In this document: piece after piece, positions 44,233 to 52,695 of the stretch
Layout: every line of letters starts with the position of its first letter
Position numbering within the stretch: position 1 is the first letter of the stretch
Assembly (NCBI RefSeq): GCF_034366625.1
Contig: NZ_JAXMIH010000016.1
Coordinates: forward strand, 1 to 64,000
DNA: 64,000 nucleotides
Reading direction: 5' to 3'
Source: Prosthecobacter sp.
GTDB lineage: Bacteria; Verrucomicrobiota; Verrucomicrobiia; Verrucomicrobiales; Verrucomicrobiaceae
Notes under the pieces: generated by a model
Databases searched by the model: none
Told to the model about the DNA's origin: nothing
The model's input: the letters and a program-made list of their open reading frames with translations, nothing else
Made by a program: the position numbers and the translations under genes

Positions 44233-45063
44233 ATGAAGCCACCTGTTTTCCTCGCGGCCCTCGTTCTGTGCAGCAGTTCGCTCCCTGCCGCCGATTACCA
44301 GTCGCCCTACAAGGTCGATTTCACCTTTAAGGAAGAGGAATTGATCAGTGATCTGCTCAAGGGGCCGCGTGCAGACTGGAAGGATCAGGCGAGCGTGCCG
44401 TTCCGTGACTGGTATGATCCTGGCAATCAGCGGCGCTGGACGCACTGGGGACCGGCGGCAAAGCATTTCAACCCGCCCGCCGGACTCGCGACGAAAAGCC
44501 CGGAGTGGTCGCGCCAGCGCGTGATCGCCACCGGGTTGCGCTTTGCGGGCTACAGCTACCAGCATCATCACATCCCGGACTGGGAGCCGCCTGCCGACTG
44601 GCCGAAGGATGAGAAGCAGACGACCCCGGTGAGCAAGGGACTCGATTGCAGCAATTTCACCGCGTTCGTTTACAACCTCGCGCTTGGCATCAAGCCGACC
44701 GGTGATGTGCAGGATCAAGCGATGATGACCGAAGCCGCCGGTCCGGGTGCAGGCCGCACGATTCCGGTGCAGCGCATCGAGGTGCCGGAAAATTACGAGG
44801 ACTTCGCGAAGACGCTGCTCACCGGCGATCTGCTGTTTGTGAAAAGCAACAAGGGCGAGGTTTCACATGTCGTGCTGTGGGTGGGCAAGATCGGCAAGAG
44901 CCCCGACGGCCTGCCGCTGATTCTCGACAGCACCGGCACCGGGGCAAAGGACAGCAACGGCAACGAGATCCCGAGCGGCGTGCAACTGCGCCCGTTCAAA
45001 CGCGGCTTCTGGTATGCCAGCAAGGCCAGCCATGCGCTTCGGATCATTCCTGAAGGGAAATAA
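44233..45063 (+). CDS. secreted NlpC/P60-like hydrolase
   Basis: A 276-residue protein with signal peptide MKPPVFLAALVLCSSSLPAA. The C-terminal half matches NlpC/P60 papain-like hydrolases: GLDCSNFTAFVYN (catalytic Cys, about residue 138), TGDLLFVKSNKGEVSHVVLWVG (catalytic His about 214) and a following polar residue region PLILDSTG. The N-terminal half (about 30-130) has no named domain and is Trp/His-rich (WGPAAKHF, HHHIPDWEPP). It probably cleaves peptidoglycan peptides. Third of a co-directional run with the M20 enzyme (25 bp gap). Confidence 0.8.
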   Translation: MKPPVFLAALVLCSSSLPAADYQSPYKVDFTFKEEELISDLLKGPRADWKDQASVPFRDWYDPGNQRRWTHWGPAAKHFNPPAGLATKSPEWSRQRVIATGLRFAGYSYQHHHIPDWEPPADWPKDEKQTTPVSKGLDCSNFTAFVYNLALGIKPTGDVQDQAMMTEAAGPGAGRTIPVQRIEVPENYEDFAKTLLTGDLLFVKSNKGEVSHVVLWVGKIGKSPDGLPLILDSTGTGAKDSNGNEIPSGVQLRPFKRGFWYASKASHALRIIPEGK

Positions 45064-45067
45064 GGCC

Positions 45068-45155
45068 GGAGCGCGAGTGCGTCGAAGACCACTCGCCACT
45101 TTTTGGCAAAGCGTTCGTAGCAGGAAAGACCGGCGAGTTACGAAACTCGCGCTCC
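45068..45155. repeat. 88-bp element with 11-bp perfect terminal inverted repeats
   Basis: GGAGCGCGAGT (45068-45078) and ACTCGCGCTCC (45145-45155) are perfect inverted repeats, with an inner pair ACTCGCC/GGCGAGT (about 45091 and 45132). The element fills the gap between the convergent NlpC-like and polX genes. It may be a miniature repeat element, a bidirectional terminator, or both. Confidence 0.65.
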
Positions 45156-45156
45156 A

Positions 45157-46896
45157 TCAGCGCGAGCGCTTCTCCTTCAAGACTTCTTCCACCTCCGCAA
45201 GAGGCAGGCAATTGATGACATCGTTGCGCGTGAGCCAGCCTTTGCGGGCGGCTTTGGTGCCAAAGATCACGTCCTGGAGGCCGCGGGTGCTGTGGGCGTC
45301 GGGATTGATGCTGCATTTGACGCCTTTCTCTTTCGCCAGCTTCCACCAGCGCCAGTCCATGTCGAGACGCCAGGCGCTGGCGTTGATTTCGATGATGGTA
45401 CCGGTTTCGGCGGCGGCATCGATCACGGCGGCGACGTTGACCTGATAAGCCGGGCGCTGCAGCAGCAGACGACCGGTGAGATGGCCGAGCATGGTGACGT
45501 GCGGGTTTTCGATGGCACGGATGATGCGTTTCGTCATCTCGGCCTCGGGCAGATTGAAGACGTTGTGAACCGATGCGACGACGTAATCGAGCTGGGCCAT
45601 GATTTCGTCGCTGAAGTCGAGACTGCCGTCCTTGAGGATGTCCACCTCGCTGCCGGTGAAGATGCGGAAGTCGTCGAACTCGGCGTTTAGCGCTTTGATT
45701 TCCTCGATCTGGGCCAGCAGTCGCTTCTCATCGAGACCGTTGGCTTGGAAGGACGATTTGCTGTGATCTGCGATGCCGAGGTATTGGAAGCCGAGATCAT
45801 GCGCGGCGTCGGCCATTTCGCGCAAGGTTGCGCCGCCATCGCTGGCAGTGGTGTGATTGTGGAAGACTCCACGCAGGTTTTCGAGCTGGATGAGCCGTGG
45901 CAGGCCGCCGTGCTCGGCCGCATCAATCTCGCCGGTGTTCTCACGCAGCTCGGGATCGATGAAATCGAGATCGAGAGCGCGGTAGAGGCCGGCTTCGTCA
46001 TGAACCGGCGGAATGACCGGAGCATCGGCATGATCGGCCACCGGAGTGAATGCATATTCGTTCAACGACCAGCCACGATTGAGCGCACGCTGACGAATGG
46101 CGACGTTGTGCTCCTTGCTGCCGGTGAAATAAGCGAGCGCGAAGGGAAATTCTTTGCTGGAAACGGCCCGCAGATCACACTGCAAGCCGTGAGTCACGTG
46201 AATACTGGCCTTGGTGGGACCTTTGGCGATCACATCGACGACCACAGGTAGTTGCACGAAGTAGTCGATGACTTTCTCCGGCTGCCGGGTGGAAACGAGG
46301 AAATCGAGGTCATGCACCGTTTCCTTGCCGCGCCGGAAACTGCCGCAGATTTCTGCGTGCGAGACGTTCGGGTGCTGACGCAGTGCCTCCAGAATCTGCT
46401 GCACCAGCGCATGCACCTGATCGAGGCGGAACTCGGACGCGTGCTGATCGCGAAAGGCAATGCTTTCGAGGATTTTCTCGACGGTTTTTGCCCCGAAGCC
46501 CGAGATTTTGGCCGCTTCGCCACTTTCGCAGGCGCGTTTGAGATCAGCAACGGAAGAGACACCGAGTTCGGCATGCAAGGCCGCCACTTTCTTCGGGCCA
46601 AGGCCTTGAACGTCGAATAACTCGAACAGTGTGTCGGGGAACTCGGATTTGAGCTTCTCGTAGAACTCCAGTTTCCCGGTCGTGGCCATCTCGTGAAGCT
46701 TGTCACGCAGCGCCTCGCCGAGGCCTTTGATTCCTTCGAGATGATTCTCGGCGGCGAGCTTCATGATGTCGCCGCTGAAACTCTCGACGATCTCGGCTCC
46801 GGTGCGATAAGCGCGCACTTTGAAGGTGTTTTCCCCCTTCAATTCAAGCAGCAGGGCAATACGTTCAAAAATGGTGGCGGCGTCTTCGCGGGTCAT
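45157..46896 (-). CDS. polX: family X DNA polymerase/3'-5' exonuclease (PolX)
   Basis: A 579-residue protein with the full PolX layout: helix-hairpin-helix region (about residues 1-140; IKGLGEALRDKL, VQGLGPKKVAAL, ISGFGAKTVEKI), polymerase X palm (about 155-315; EICGSFRRGKETVHDLDFLV with catalytic Asp residues) and a PHP phosphoesterase domain (about 335-575; FHNHTTASDGGATLREMA, IADHSKSS, EVDILKDG, NPDAHST). It fills short gaps in base-excision repair and proofreads with the PHP domain. Length is typical. Confidence 0.95.
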   Translation of the reverse strand: MTREDAATIFERIALLLELKGENTFKVRAYRTGAEIVESFSGDIMKLAAENHLEGIKGLGEALRDKLHEMATTGKLEFYEKLKSEFPDTLFELFDVQGLGPKKVAALHAELGVSSVADLKRACESGEAAKISGFGAKTVEKILESIAFRDQHASEFRLDQVHALVQQILEALRQHPNVSHAEICGSFRRGKETVHDLDFLVSTRQPEKVIDYFVQLPVVVDVIAKGPTKASIHVTHGLQCDLRAVSSKEFPFALAYFTGSKEHNVAIRQRALNRGWSLNEYAFTPVADHADAPVIPPVHDEAGLYRALDLDFIDPELRENTGEIDAAEHGGLPRLIQLENLRGVFHNHTTASDGGATLREMADAAHDLGFQYLGIADHSKSSFQANGLDEKRLLAQIEEIKALNAEFDDFRIFTGSEVDILKDGSLDFSDEIMAQLDYVVASVHNVFNLPEAEMTKRIIRAIENPHVTMLGHLTGRLLLQRPAYQVNVAAVIDAAAETGTIIEINASAWRLDMDWRWWKLAKEKGVKCSINPDAHSTRGLQDVIFGTKAARKGWLTRNDVINCLPLAEVEEVLKEKRSR

Positions 46897-46941
46897 GTGC
46901 TCATGATGGCGTGAGATCGCCGCAGGTGAAGCCGAAATTAC

Positions 46942-47961
46942 TCACACAGGCTTTGATACGCCGATCTGTTTCTCCAGCGCCTTCAAACGGCGCAATGCAT
47001 CCGGCAACTTCGACAAGGCGATCCACTGGCGCTTGGCCTGCTTGTCCGGAGCGGCAGGAATGCCAAGCACTGTTTCACCGGCAGGAATATCGCGCATGAC
47101 ACCGGATTTGGCACCGACGGTGGCCTGCGTGCCGAGTTTGAGATGGCCGGCGATGCCGGACTGCGAGGCGACAACGACGTAATCTGACAGCACGGTACTG
47201 CCAGCGAAACCGACCTGGCCCATAATGAGGCAATGGCGGCCCATGACGACGTTGTGGGCGACGTGGACGAGGTTGTCGATCTTGGTGCCCTGACCGATGA
47301 CGGTGGAGCCAAGCGCCCCGCGGTCAATGGACGCGTTGGAACCAATCTCGACATCGTCATGAATGACCACATTGCCGACCTGGAGCATTTTGCGGTGGCG
47401 GCCTTGATCAAAAACGTAGCCGTAGCCATCGGAGCCGATGGTCGTTCCCGCATGAATGATGACGCGGCTGCCGATCTGCGTTTTCGCATAGAGCACCACA
47501 TTCGGGTGCAGGCAGGTGTCATCGCCGATCTGACTGTCGCGGCCGATGTGATTGCCGCCCATCAATACGGAACGTTGCCCCAGCCGGACTCCGGCACCGA
47601 CGATGCAGTGAGGTCCGACGGTCGCGGTGGCGTCGATTTGTGCCGCGGGATCGACCACAGCGCTCGGATGAATGCCCGCAGTGTGAGTTTCAGGCGGAAA
47701 GAACAGCGGCAGCACCTTGGCGATGGCGATGCGCGGGTCTTTGACGCGAATGAGCGTTTTCGTCGTGGACTCGAAGCCTGCGGGGACAAGAATCGCACTG
47801 GCCTGGCTGGCTTCGGCGGCAGCCAGGTAGCTTGGCTTCTCCGCAAAGGTGAGATCGCCAGCACGTGCGCCATCGGCAGGCGCAATGCCTTGAATCATAA
47901 GGGTTCCATCACCGACGACTTCGCCACCGATCTGCCCTGCTAGATATGACACGGTGAACAT
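46942..47961 (-). CDS. lpxD: UDP-3-O-acylglucosamine N-acyltransferase (LpxD)
   Basis: A 339-residue hexapeptide-repeat acyltransferase for the third step of lipid A synthesis. N-terminal uridine-binding domain (MFTVSYLAGQIGGEVVGDG, about 1-100), left-handed beta-helix (about 105-300; IHPSAVVDPAAQID, GSDGYGYVFDQGRHRKMLQVG, ALGSTVIGQGTKIDNLVHVAHNV with the catalytic His) and a C-terminal helix. Start at ATG 47959-47961. It follows the desaturase by 25 bp on the same strand, so the two form a transcription unit. Its presence shows a lipid A-type outer membrane. Confidence 0.94.
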   Translation of the reverse strand: MFTVSYLAGQIGGEVVGDGTLMIQGIAPADGARAGDLTFAEKPSYLAAAEASQASAILVPAGFESTTKTLIRVKDPRIAIAKVLPLFFPPETHTAGIHPSAVVDPAAQIDATATVGPHCIVGAGVRLGQRSVLMGGNHIGRDSQIGDDTCLHPNVVLYAKTQIGSRVIIHAGTTIGSDGYGYVFDQGRHRKMLQVGNVVIHDDVEIGSNASIDRGALGSTVIGQGTKIDNLVHVAHNVVMGRHCLIMGQVGFAGSTVLSDYVVVASQSGIAGHLKLGTQATVGAKSGVMRDIPAGETVLGIPAAPDKQAKRQWIALSKLPDALRRLKALEKQIGVSKPV

Positions 47962-47986
47962 ACGAGAATCAGAGACGTGAGGGGTC

Positions 47987-49015
47987 TCAAGGCGCAGACT
48001 CAGGCAGCGGCACCATGCGCTGCAACTCCACATCCCAGACTTTCAGGCGCAGGCAACGCAGGATTTCGCGGGGATGCAGCGTGGTGATCTTGGGCTTTTG
48101 AAGCTCGGGCATCGCCTTGAGCACCTCCGGCAGGCGGTAGAACGGAATGCGCGCATTCAAGTGATGAATGTGGTGATAACCGATGTTGCCACTGAACCAG
48201 GCCATGATCCGGCTGGTTTTCATGTAGCTGGAGGATTGCAAGGCCGCGCGCTCGTAGGTCCAGCCCGCCTTGTCGTAAAAGGACACGCCCGGGAAATTGT
48301 GCTGCGCATAGAACAGATAGGAGCCGATCGCATACGTGATGAAGTTGGGAATGACCTGGGTCAGCAGCCATGCCTGCCAACCGAAAAAGCCAAGCAGCAG
48401 CACCGCGATTCCAGCGTGAACCAGCAGGGCGAGAAGACAGTCGAGGTGCTCACGCGGTTTCGTGACAAACGGCCGCAGGCACATGCCGTGCAAGAACACC
48501 GTCAGGTAGCCGAACAGGATGGTCAGCGGATGACGCATGAAGAGGTAAATCCAGCGCGCCGATTTGGACGCCTTCAGGTAATGATCCTTCGTCATGATCG
48601 GAAACGATCCGATGTGCGAACCTTTGATCTTCGAGTTATGATGGTGATGGTGATTGTGCGAGCTGCGCCAGATGCTGCTCGGACTCAGGGCGAGGATGCC
48701 AAACACGCGCATGTACCACTCGGCCAGCCTGGATGTGGGCAGGATGGCGTTGTGCTGCTGGTCATGGTAGATGACGAACAACCGGAGCAGGAACAGCCCT
48801 GCAAGCACACTGCAGCCAAGCTTCAACACGAGAGGTTGAAAGAGCAGCGTTCCCGCAAGAGCCGCCAGCACCAAGACCGACGTTGAGAGAATGCACCACC
48901 AGCTTTTCACGGTGTTATCCATGGCATAAAGCTTCGTCGCCAGGATAAGCTCCGAGCCTGTCCTGTCTTTATCGCCAAGAATGATGGAATCGGCAAAAGC
49001 CAGGCCACTAGTCAT
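47987..49015 (-). CDS. membrane fatty acid desaturase
   Basis: A 342-residue membrane desaturase of the FA_desaturase family with three histidine boxes: HDQQH (about residue 86), HNHHHHH (about 120) and HHIHH (about 285), and helices around residues 40-80 and 185-240. Substrate and regio-specificity cannot be read; acyl-lipid or carotenoid-type substrates are possible. Upstream of lpxD with a 25-bp gap, suggesting a link to outer-membrane lipid composition (inference). Start at ATG 49013-49015. Confidence 0.87.
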   Translation of the reverse strand: MTSGLAFADSIILGDKDRTGSELILATKLYAMDNTVKSWWCILSTSVLVLAALAGTLLFQPLVLKLGCSVLAGLFLLRLFVIYHDQQHNAILPTSRLAEWYMRVFGILALSPSSIWRSSHNHHHHHNSKIKGSHIGSFPIMTKDHYLKASKSARWIYLFMRHPLTILFGYLTVFLHGMCLRPFVTKPREHLDCLLALLVHAGIAVLLLGFFGWQAWLLTQVIPNFITYAIGSYLFYAQHNFPGVSFYDKAGWTYERAALQSSSYMKTSRIMAWFSGNIGYHHIHHLNARIPFYRLPEVLKAMPELQKPKITTLHPREILRCLRLKVWDVELQRMVPLPESAP

Positions 49016-49105
49016 GTGACGTCAGCCAATCCAGCATGAGGGCCAGCGCAAGCTGTGATTGCTCGAATGTTTTTTTATCATCGGGTGATATTGATGCATC
49101 CAGAA

Positions 49106-49882
49106 TCAAATCCAGCCACGCAGGCGATAGACCAACAGACCGATGACTTCGTGCATCCAGATTTCGAAGTTCATGAGATTGGTGGCGTTCGGAACATCGA
49201 ACCATTTGAGCTTTTGCCGACGAATGGAGGCGCTGAGGTAATTGCAAGGAACCGGCACAACAACCACTCCCGCTCTTTCAAACACGGCCTTCGTACGCGT
49301 CATGTGAAATGCGGAGGTGACCAGGGCCACTTTCTTCCAGTCGTTCTTCCGCACCAGCTCAGCCACCTTGACCGCCTCATCATGAGTGTCGGAACATTTG
49401 CCAAGACTTTGGACGGGGACGGCTGAAAGCTGCCATGCCTCCAGCCACGCCTTGGCTCCATCGGCCTCCGATTCATTCATGGTGTTATTTTCAAGCACCC
49501 CACCGCCAACGACAAGAAGCCTCCCCTTTCCGACTTGCGCGAGTTTGACCGCGGTAAAAAGCCGGTCAGAGCCGCCTTTGAGATGCAAACCCGCAGGTTC
49601 CAGACGTGATGGCTCGACACCACCACCGAGCACGACAATCGCATCACATTCCGGCAGGGAAGCGACATCAACAGGCGGCCAGTCGTCTTCCAGCGAAGCG
49701 AGCAGCAGATGCGGCACCGGCAGCGCGGCGGTAACGGTTAGAAGCAGCCAGGCCGATCCCGTGAACCAAAGCGCGCGCCACCGGCGGCGGCGGATGTGCA
49801 GCACCAATTTGATCGTCAGCGCCAGCCAGATCAGCCCCGGCGGCTCAAGAAAATCGACCAGTGATTTGAGGAAGGAGGTCAT
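49106..49882 (-). CDS. YdcF/ElyC-family (DUF218) membrane protein
   Basis: A 258-residue protein with two membrane helices in the first 60 residues and a DUF218 domain (about 78-235): AIVVLGGGVEPSRLE, GRLLVVGGGVLENN, ESEADGAKAWL, DTHDEAVKVAELV, VALVTSAFHMTRTKAVFERAG. ElyC affects undecaprenyl-phosphate lipid carrier use and cell-wall synthesis in E. coli; YdcF binds SAM. Its ATG overlaps the potC stop by 4 bp, so it is the last gene of the potABC unit, an odd combination. The 90 bp to the desaturase start show nothing definite. Confidence 0.85.
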   Translation of the reverse strand: MTSFLKSLVDFLEPPGLIWLALTIKLVLHIRRRRWRALWFTGSAWLLLTVTAALPVPHLLLASLEDDWPPVDVASLPECDAIVVLGGGVEPSRLEPAGLHLKGGSDRLFTAVKLAQVGKGRLLVVGGGVLENNTMNESEADGAKAWLEAWQLSAVPVQSLGKCSDTHDEAVKVAELVRKNDWKKVALVTSAFHMTRTKAVFERAGVVVVPVPCNYLSASIRRQKLKWFDVPNATNLMNFEIWMHEVIGLLVYRLRGWI

Positions 49883-50649
49883 GCGCGGCGTTGCAGGCGG
49901 AAGCTGAGGGCGGCCAAGATGAAAGTGCTGGCGATGAGAAGTGTGCTGAGCGCGTTGATCACAGGCAGGCTGCGGCTGGTTTTCATCATGCTGGCGACGC
50001 GCAGTGGCAGCGTGGTGGTGCCAGGGCCGGAAACGAAGAAGGTGATGACGTAGTCGTCAATGGAAAGCGTGAAGGCGAGCAGGCCGCCGGCAAGAACACC
50101 GGGCAGCAGGAGCGGCAGCAAGATTTTTTTGACCGCTTGCACCCGTGTGGCACCGAGATCACGGGCAGCGTCGATGAGGGTAAAATCGAAGTCCTGCAAG
50201 CGACCGAGCACCACCATGGTGACAAAACTTAAACAGAACGTGACATGGGCGATCCAAATGGTGAGCAGTCCGGTTTCGACACCGGTGAGGACGAACAAGG
50301 CCAGCAACGACATGCCCATGAGAATGTCCGGCATGACCAGCGGCAGGGTGATGAGCAAGGAATGCACATCCTGCAGCCAGGAACGGAAGCGATGCAGAGC
50401 GTAGGCGGCCAGCGTGCCAAGGATCATCGCGGCGAGCGAGGCGGAGACGGCGATCTTGAGCGTGATCCAGAGCGATTCCCACACCTCTTCCGCCTCCCAG
50501 AGCTTTTCATACCAGTTCCAGGTGAATCCCTCCCACTCACCGCCAAAACGCGATGCATTGAAGGAATTCGTGATGAGAACGACCAGCGGAGCGAACAAAA
50601 ACACGATCACCACCAGTGTGATGAGCGCTGGAAGCCGTGAGTGCCTCAT
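49879..50649 (-). CDS. potC: polyamine ABC transporter permease PotC
   Basis: A 256-residue permease with six membrane helices and the binding-protein-dependent EAA loop (LIDAARDLGATRVQAVKKILLPLLLPG). SFNASRF and NWYEKLWE near the N-terminus are PotC-like. It imports spermidine/putrescine with PotA and PotB. Overlaps potB (4 bp) and elyC-like (4 bp). FTLSIDDYVITFFVSGPGTTTLP is the typical PotC C-terminal segment. Confidence 0.92.
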   Translation of the reverse strand: MRHSRLPALITLVVIVFLFAPLVVLITNSFNASRFGGEWEGFTWNWYEKLWEAEEVWESLWITLKIAVSASLAAMILGTLAAYALHRFRSWLQDVHSLLITLPLVMPDILMGMSLLALFVLTGVETGLLTIWIAHVTFCLSFVTMVVLGRLQDFDFTLIDAARDLGATRVQAVKKILLPLLLPGVLAGGLLAFTLSIDDYVITFFVSGPGTTTLPLRVASMMKTSRSLPVINALSTLLIASTFILAALSFRLQRRA

Positions 50650-51506
50650 GACGCGGCCTCCTTTCTGCCAAACCGCTGCCAGACGGCGACAATGAGCATC
50701 GGCACAAGCACCGCGAGCATCAACCCGGCTGCAAGAGCGCTGGCGTGCGGGAGGTTGCGGTCTGAAAACACGCGCTGGGCGATTTTGCTGCCGAGCATCT
50801 CATCCGATGCACCGCCGACCATCTGCGGGATGACATACTGGCCGAGCGAGCAAACAAAGACCATCACCGCTGCTGACACAAGGCCGCGCCTCACGCCGGG
50901 AACGAACACCTTGGAGAATGAGCGCCACGGCCCGGCACCGAGATCACGCGCGGCATCGAGCAGGCTGAAATCAAACTTCTCAGCGGCGGCGTAGAGCGGC
51001 AGGATGGCGAACGGAAGCTGCGTGTAGATGAGCACGAGCAGCACGGTGCCGGCGTTGTTGAGCAGCATGGCATCCTCTGAAATGAAATGCAGCCAGACCA
51101 GCAGGCGTGTGAGCGGCCCCTCAGGATGCAGCAGGGACTTCCACGCGAAGATACGGATCAGGAAATTCGAGAGAAAAGGAATCACGACGAGGAGCAACAA
51201 CACCTGCCGCATGCGCGGGCCGACGCGCGCCATTTGAAACGCCATCGGCAAAGCCAGCGCCAGACAGACCAGTGTAGTCACGCCGCTGAACCACACGGTG
51301 CGCCAGAGGATGGGCACATAAGCCGGATCGCTCACCTCATGAACCGTCGCCATCGTCCAGCCTGCCCCGACGCCGCCATGCAGATCCGCCGGACGAAACG
51401 CGGTGACGATGACCAAGACGGCCGGAATCACAAAAAACACAGCCAGCCAGGCGAGGGATGGCAGCGTGAGCAACCACTGCTTGGAACGCTGGCGATCTGT
51501 GCTCAT
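50646..51506 (-). CDS. potB: polyamine ABC transporter permease PotB
   Basis: A 286-residue permease, six helices, EAA loop LLDAARDLGAGPWRSFSKVFVPG, and PotB-like RIFAWKSLLHPEGPL and GQYVIPQMVGGASDEMLGSKI. Overlaps potA and potC by 4 bp each, which indicates tight co-translation. No periplasmic binding protein gene (potD) is present in or near the operon in this window. Confidence 0.92.
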   Translation of the reverse strand: MSTDRQRSKQWLLTLPSLAWLAVFFVIPAVLVIVTAFRPADLHGGVGAGWTMATVHEVSDPAYVPILWRTVWFSGVTTLVCLALALPMAFQMARVGPRMRQVLLLLVVIPFLSNFLIRIFAWKSLLHPEGPLTRLLVWLHFISEDAMLLNNAGTVLLVLIYTQLPFAILPLYAAAEKFDFSLLDAARDLGAGPWRSFSKVFVPGVRRGLVSAAVMVFVCSLGQYVIPQMVGGASDEMLGSKIAQRVFSDRNLPHASALAAGLMLAVLVPMLIVAVWQRFGRKEAAS

Positions 51507-52609
51507 GCAGCGTCCTCCAGCAGCACGACACGGCCCTCATCGGGGTGAAAACTCATCCACACCTCGGCTCCACGCTCCGGGGCGATCTCACCGCCACTGA
51601 ACCGGCTGCGCTGAAGCTGGGCGATGATGTGATGCTCCCCGGCACGAATGCGGTAACGCGTGTGTGAACCGAAATAGGCGATGTCTTCGACCACACCAGC
51701 AAAAGCATTCACACGATCGCCGCTAAGCGGACGTTTGAGCGTGAGGCTGATTTTTTCCGGGCGCACCATCAGGCGCAGCGTTTGATTCGATGAGATCGTG
51801 CCATTGCTAAGCACGAGCGGACTGCCCAAGCCCTCAACCAGCACGCGCACATAGCCCTCGTGTTGGAGTTCGACGGCGGTGCCGGTGAAGAAATTGGCAT
51901 CCCCGATGAAGGTGGCAACGAAGCTGCTGCGCGGCGTTTCATACAGATGCTCAGGTGAATCGATCTGCTCGACCTTGCCGGCGTTCATCACGGCGATGCG
52001 GTCGCTCAGGCTCATGGCCTCACCCTGGTCATGCGTGACATAGATGAAGGTGGTGCCGACCTGCTCATGGATCGTGTTCAGCTCCATGAGCATGTGCTGT
52101 CGCAGCTTCAAATCGAGCGCGGCGAGAGGTTCATCGAGCAGCAGCACCTGCGGGCGGTTCACCAGTGCGCGGGCGACGGCGACACGCTGCCGCTGACCGC
52201 CGCTAAGCTGCGCGGGACGTTTGCGCGCCTGCTCGCTGAGGCGCACGAGTTCGAGCATGCGATCCACACCGCTGCGGATCTCCTCGCGCGGGCGGCGGCT
52301 CATGCGCAGGCCGAAGGCGACGTTTTCCCACACACTGAGATGCGGAAAGAGCGCGTAGTTTTGAAATACGGTGTTCACCGGGCGCTGCTCTGGCGGCAAA
52401 GCGGTGATATCCTGACCTCCAACCAGAATCCGCCCACTGTCAGGCCGCTCAAACCCGGCGATCATTCGCAGCAGGGTGGTTTTGCCGCAACCGCTCGGGC
52501 CGAGAAGCGAGAATGCCTCCCCTTGGGCAACAGCCAACGACACATCATCCACGGCACGCTGAGAGCCGAAGGATTTGGTGACGTGGTCGATGACGAGAAA
52601 ATCGTCCAT
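51503..52609 (-). CDS. potA: polyamine ABC transporter ATPase PotA
   Basis: A 368-residue ATPase: Walker A LLGPSGCGKTTLLRM (about residue 36), Q-loop VFQNYALFPHLSVWENV, signature QLSGGQRQRVAVARAL, Walker B VLLLDEPLAALD, switch VTHDQGEAM, then a TOBE domain (about 275-365; MVRPEKISL). Start ATG at 52607-52609. It energises polyamine uptake with PotBC. Its promoter should lie in the 86 bp shared with the divergent pseudokinase gene. Confidence 0.93.
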   Translation of the reverse strand: MDDFLVIDHVTKSFGSQRAVDDVSLAVAQGEAFSLLGPSGCGKTTLLRMIAGFERPDSGRILVGGQDITALPPEQRPVNTVFQNYALFPHLSVWENVAFGLRMSRRPREEIRSGVDRMLELVRLSEQARKRPAQLSGGQRQRVAVARALVNRPQVLLLDEPLAALDLKLRQHMLMELNTIHEQVGTTFIYVTHDQGEAMSLSDRIAVMNAGKVEQIDSPEHLYETPRSSFVATFIGDANFFTGTAVELQHEGYVRVLVEGLGSPLVLSNGTISSNQTLRLMVRPEKISLTLKRPLSGDRVNAFAGVVEDIAYFGSHTRYRIRAGEHHIIAQLQRSRFSGGEIAPERGAEVWMSFHPDEGRVVLLEDAA

Positions 52610-52695
52610 GCAGGCGGAAACAGGTACTGTAGCCCGCAAACAATGGATGTGGCAAGGAGCTTGCGGGATTCATCATCAGCGGCGAGCGTTTCTGA

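Noticed and set aside
49016-49105. Small gene between the desaturase and the ElyC-like gene
   Set aside because: The available frames run into both neighbours and lack a supported start; more likely the desaturase promoter.
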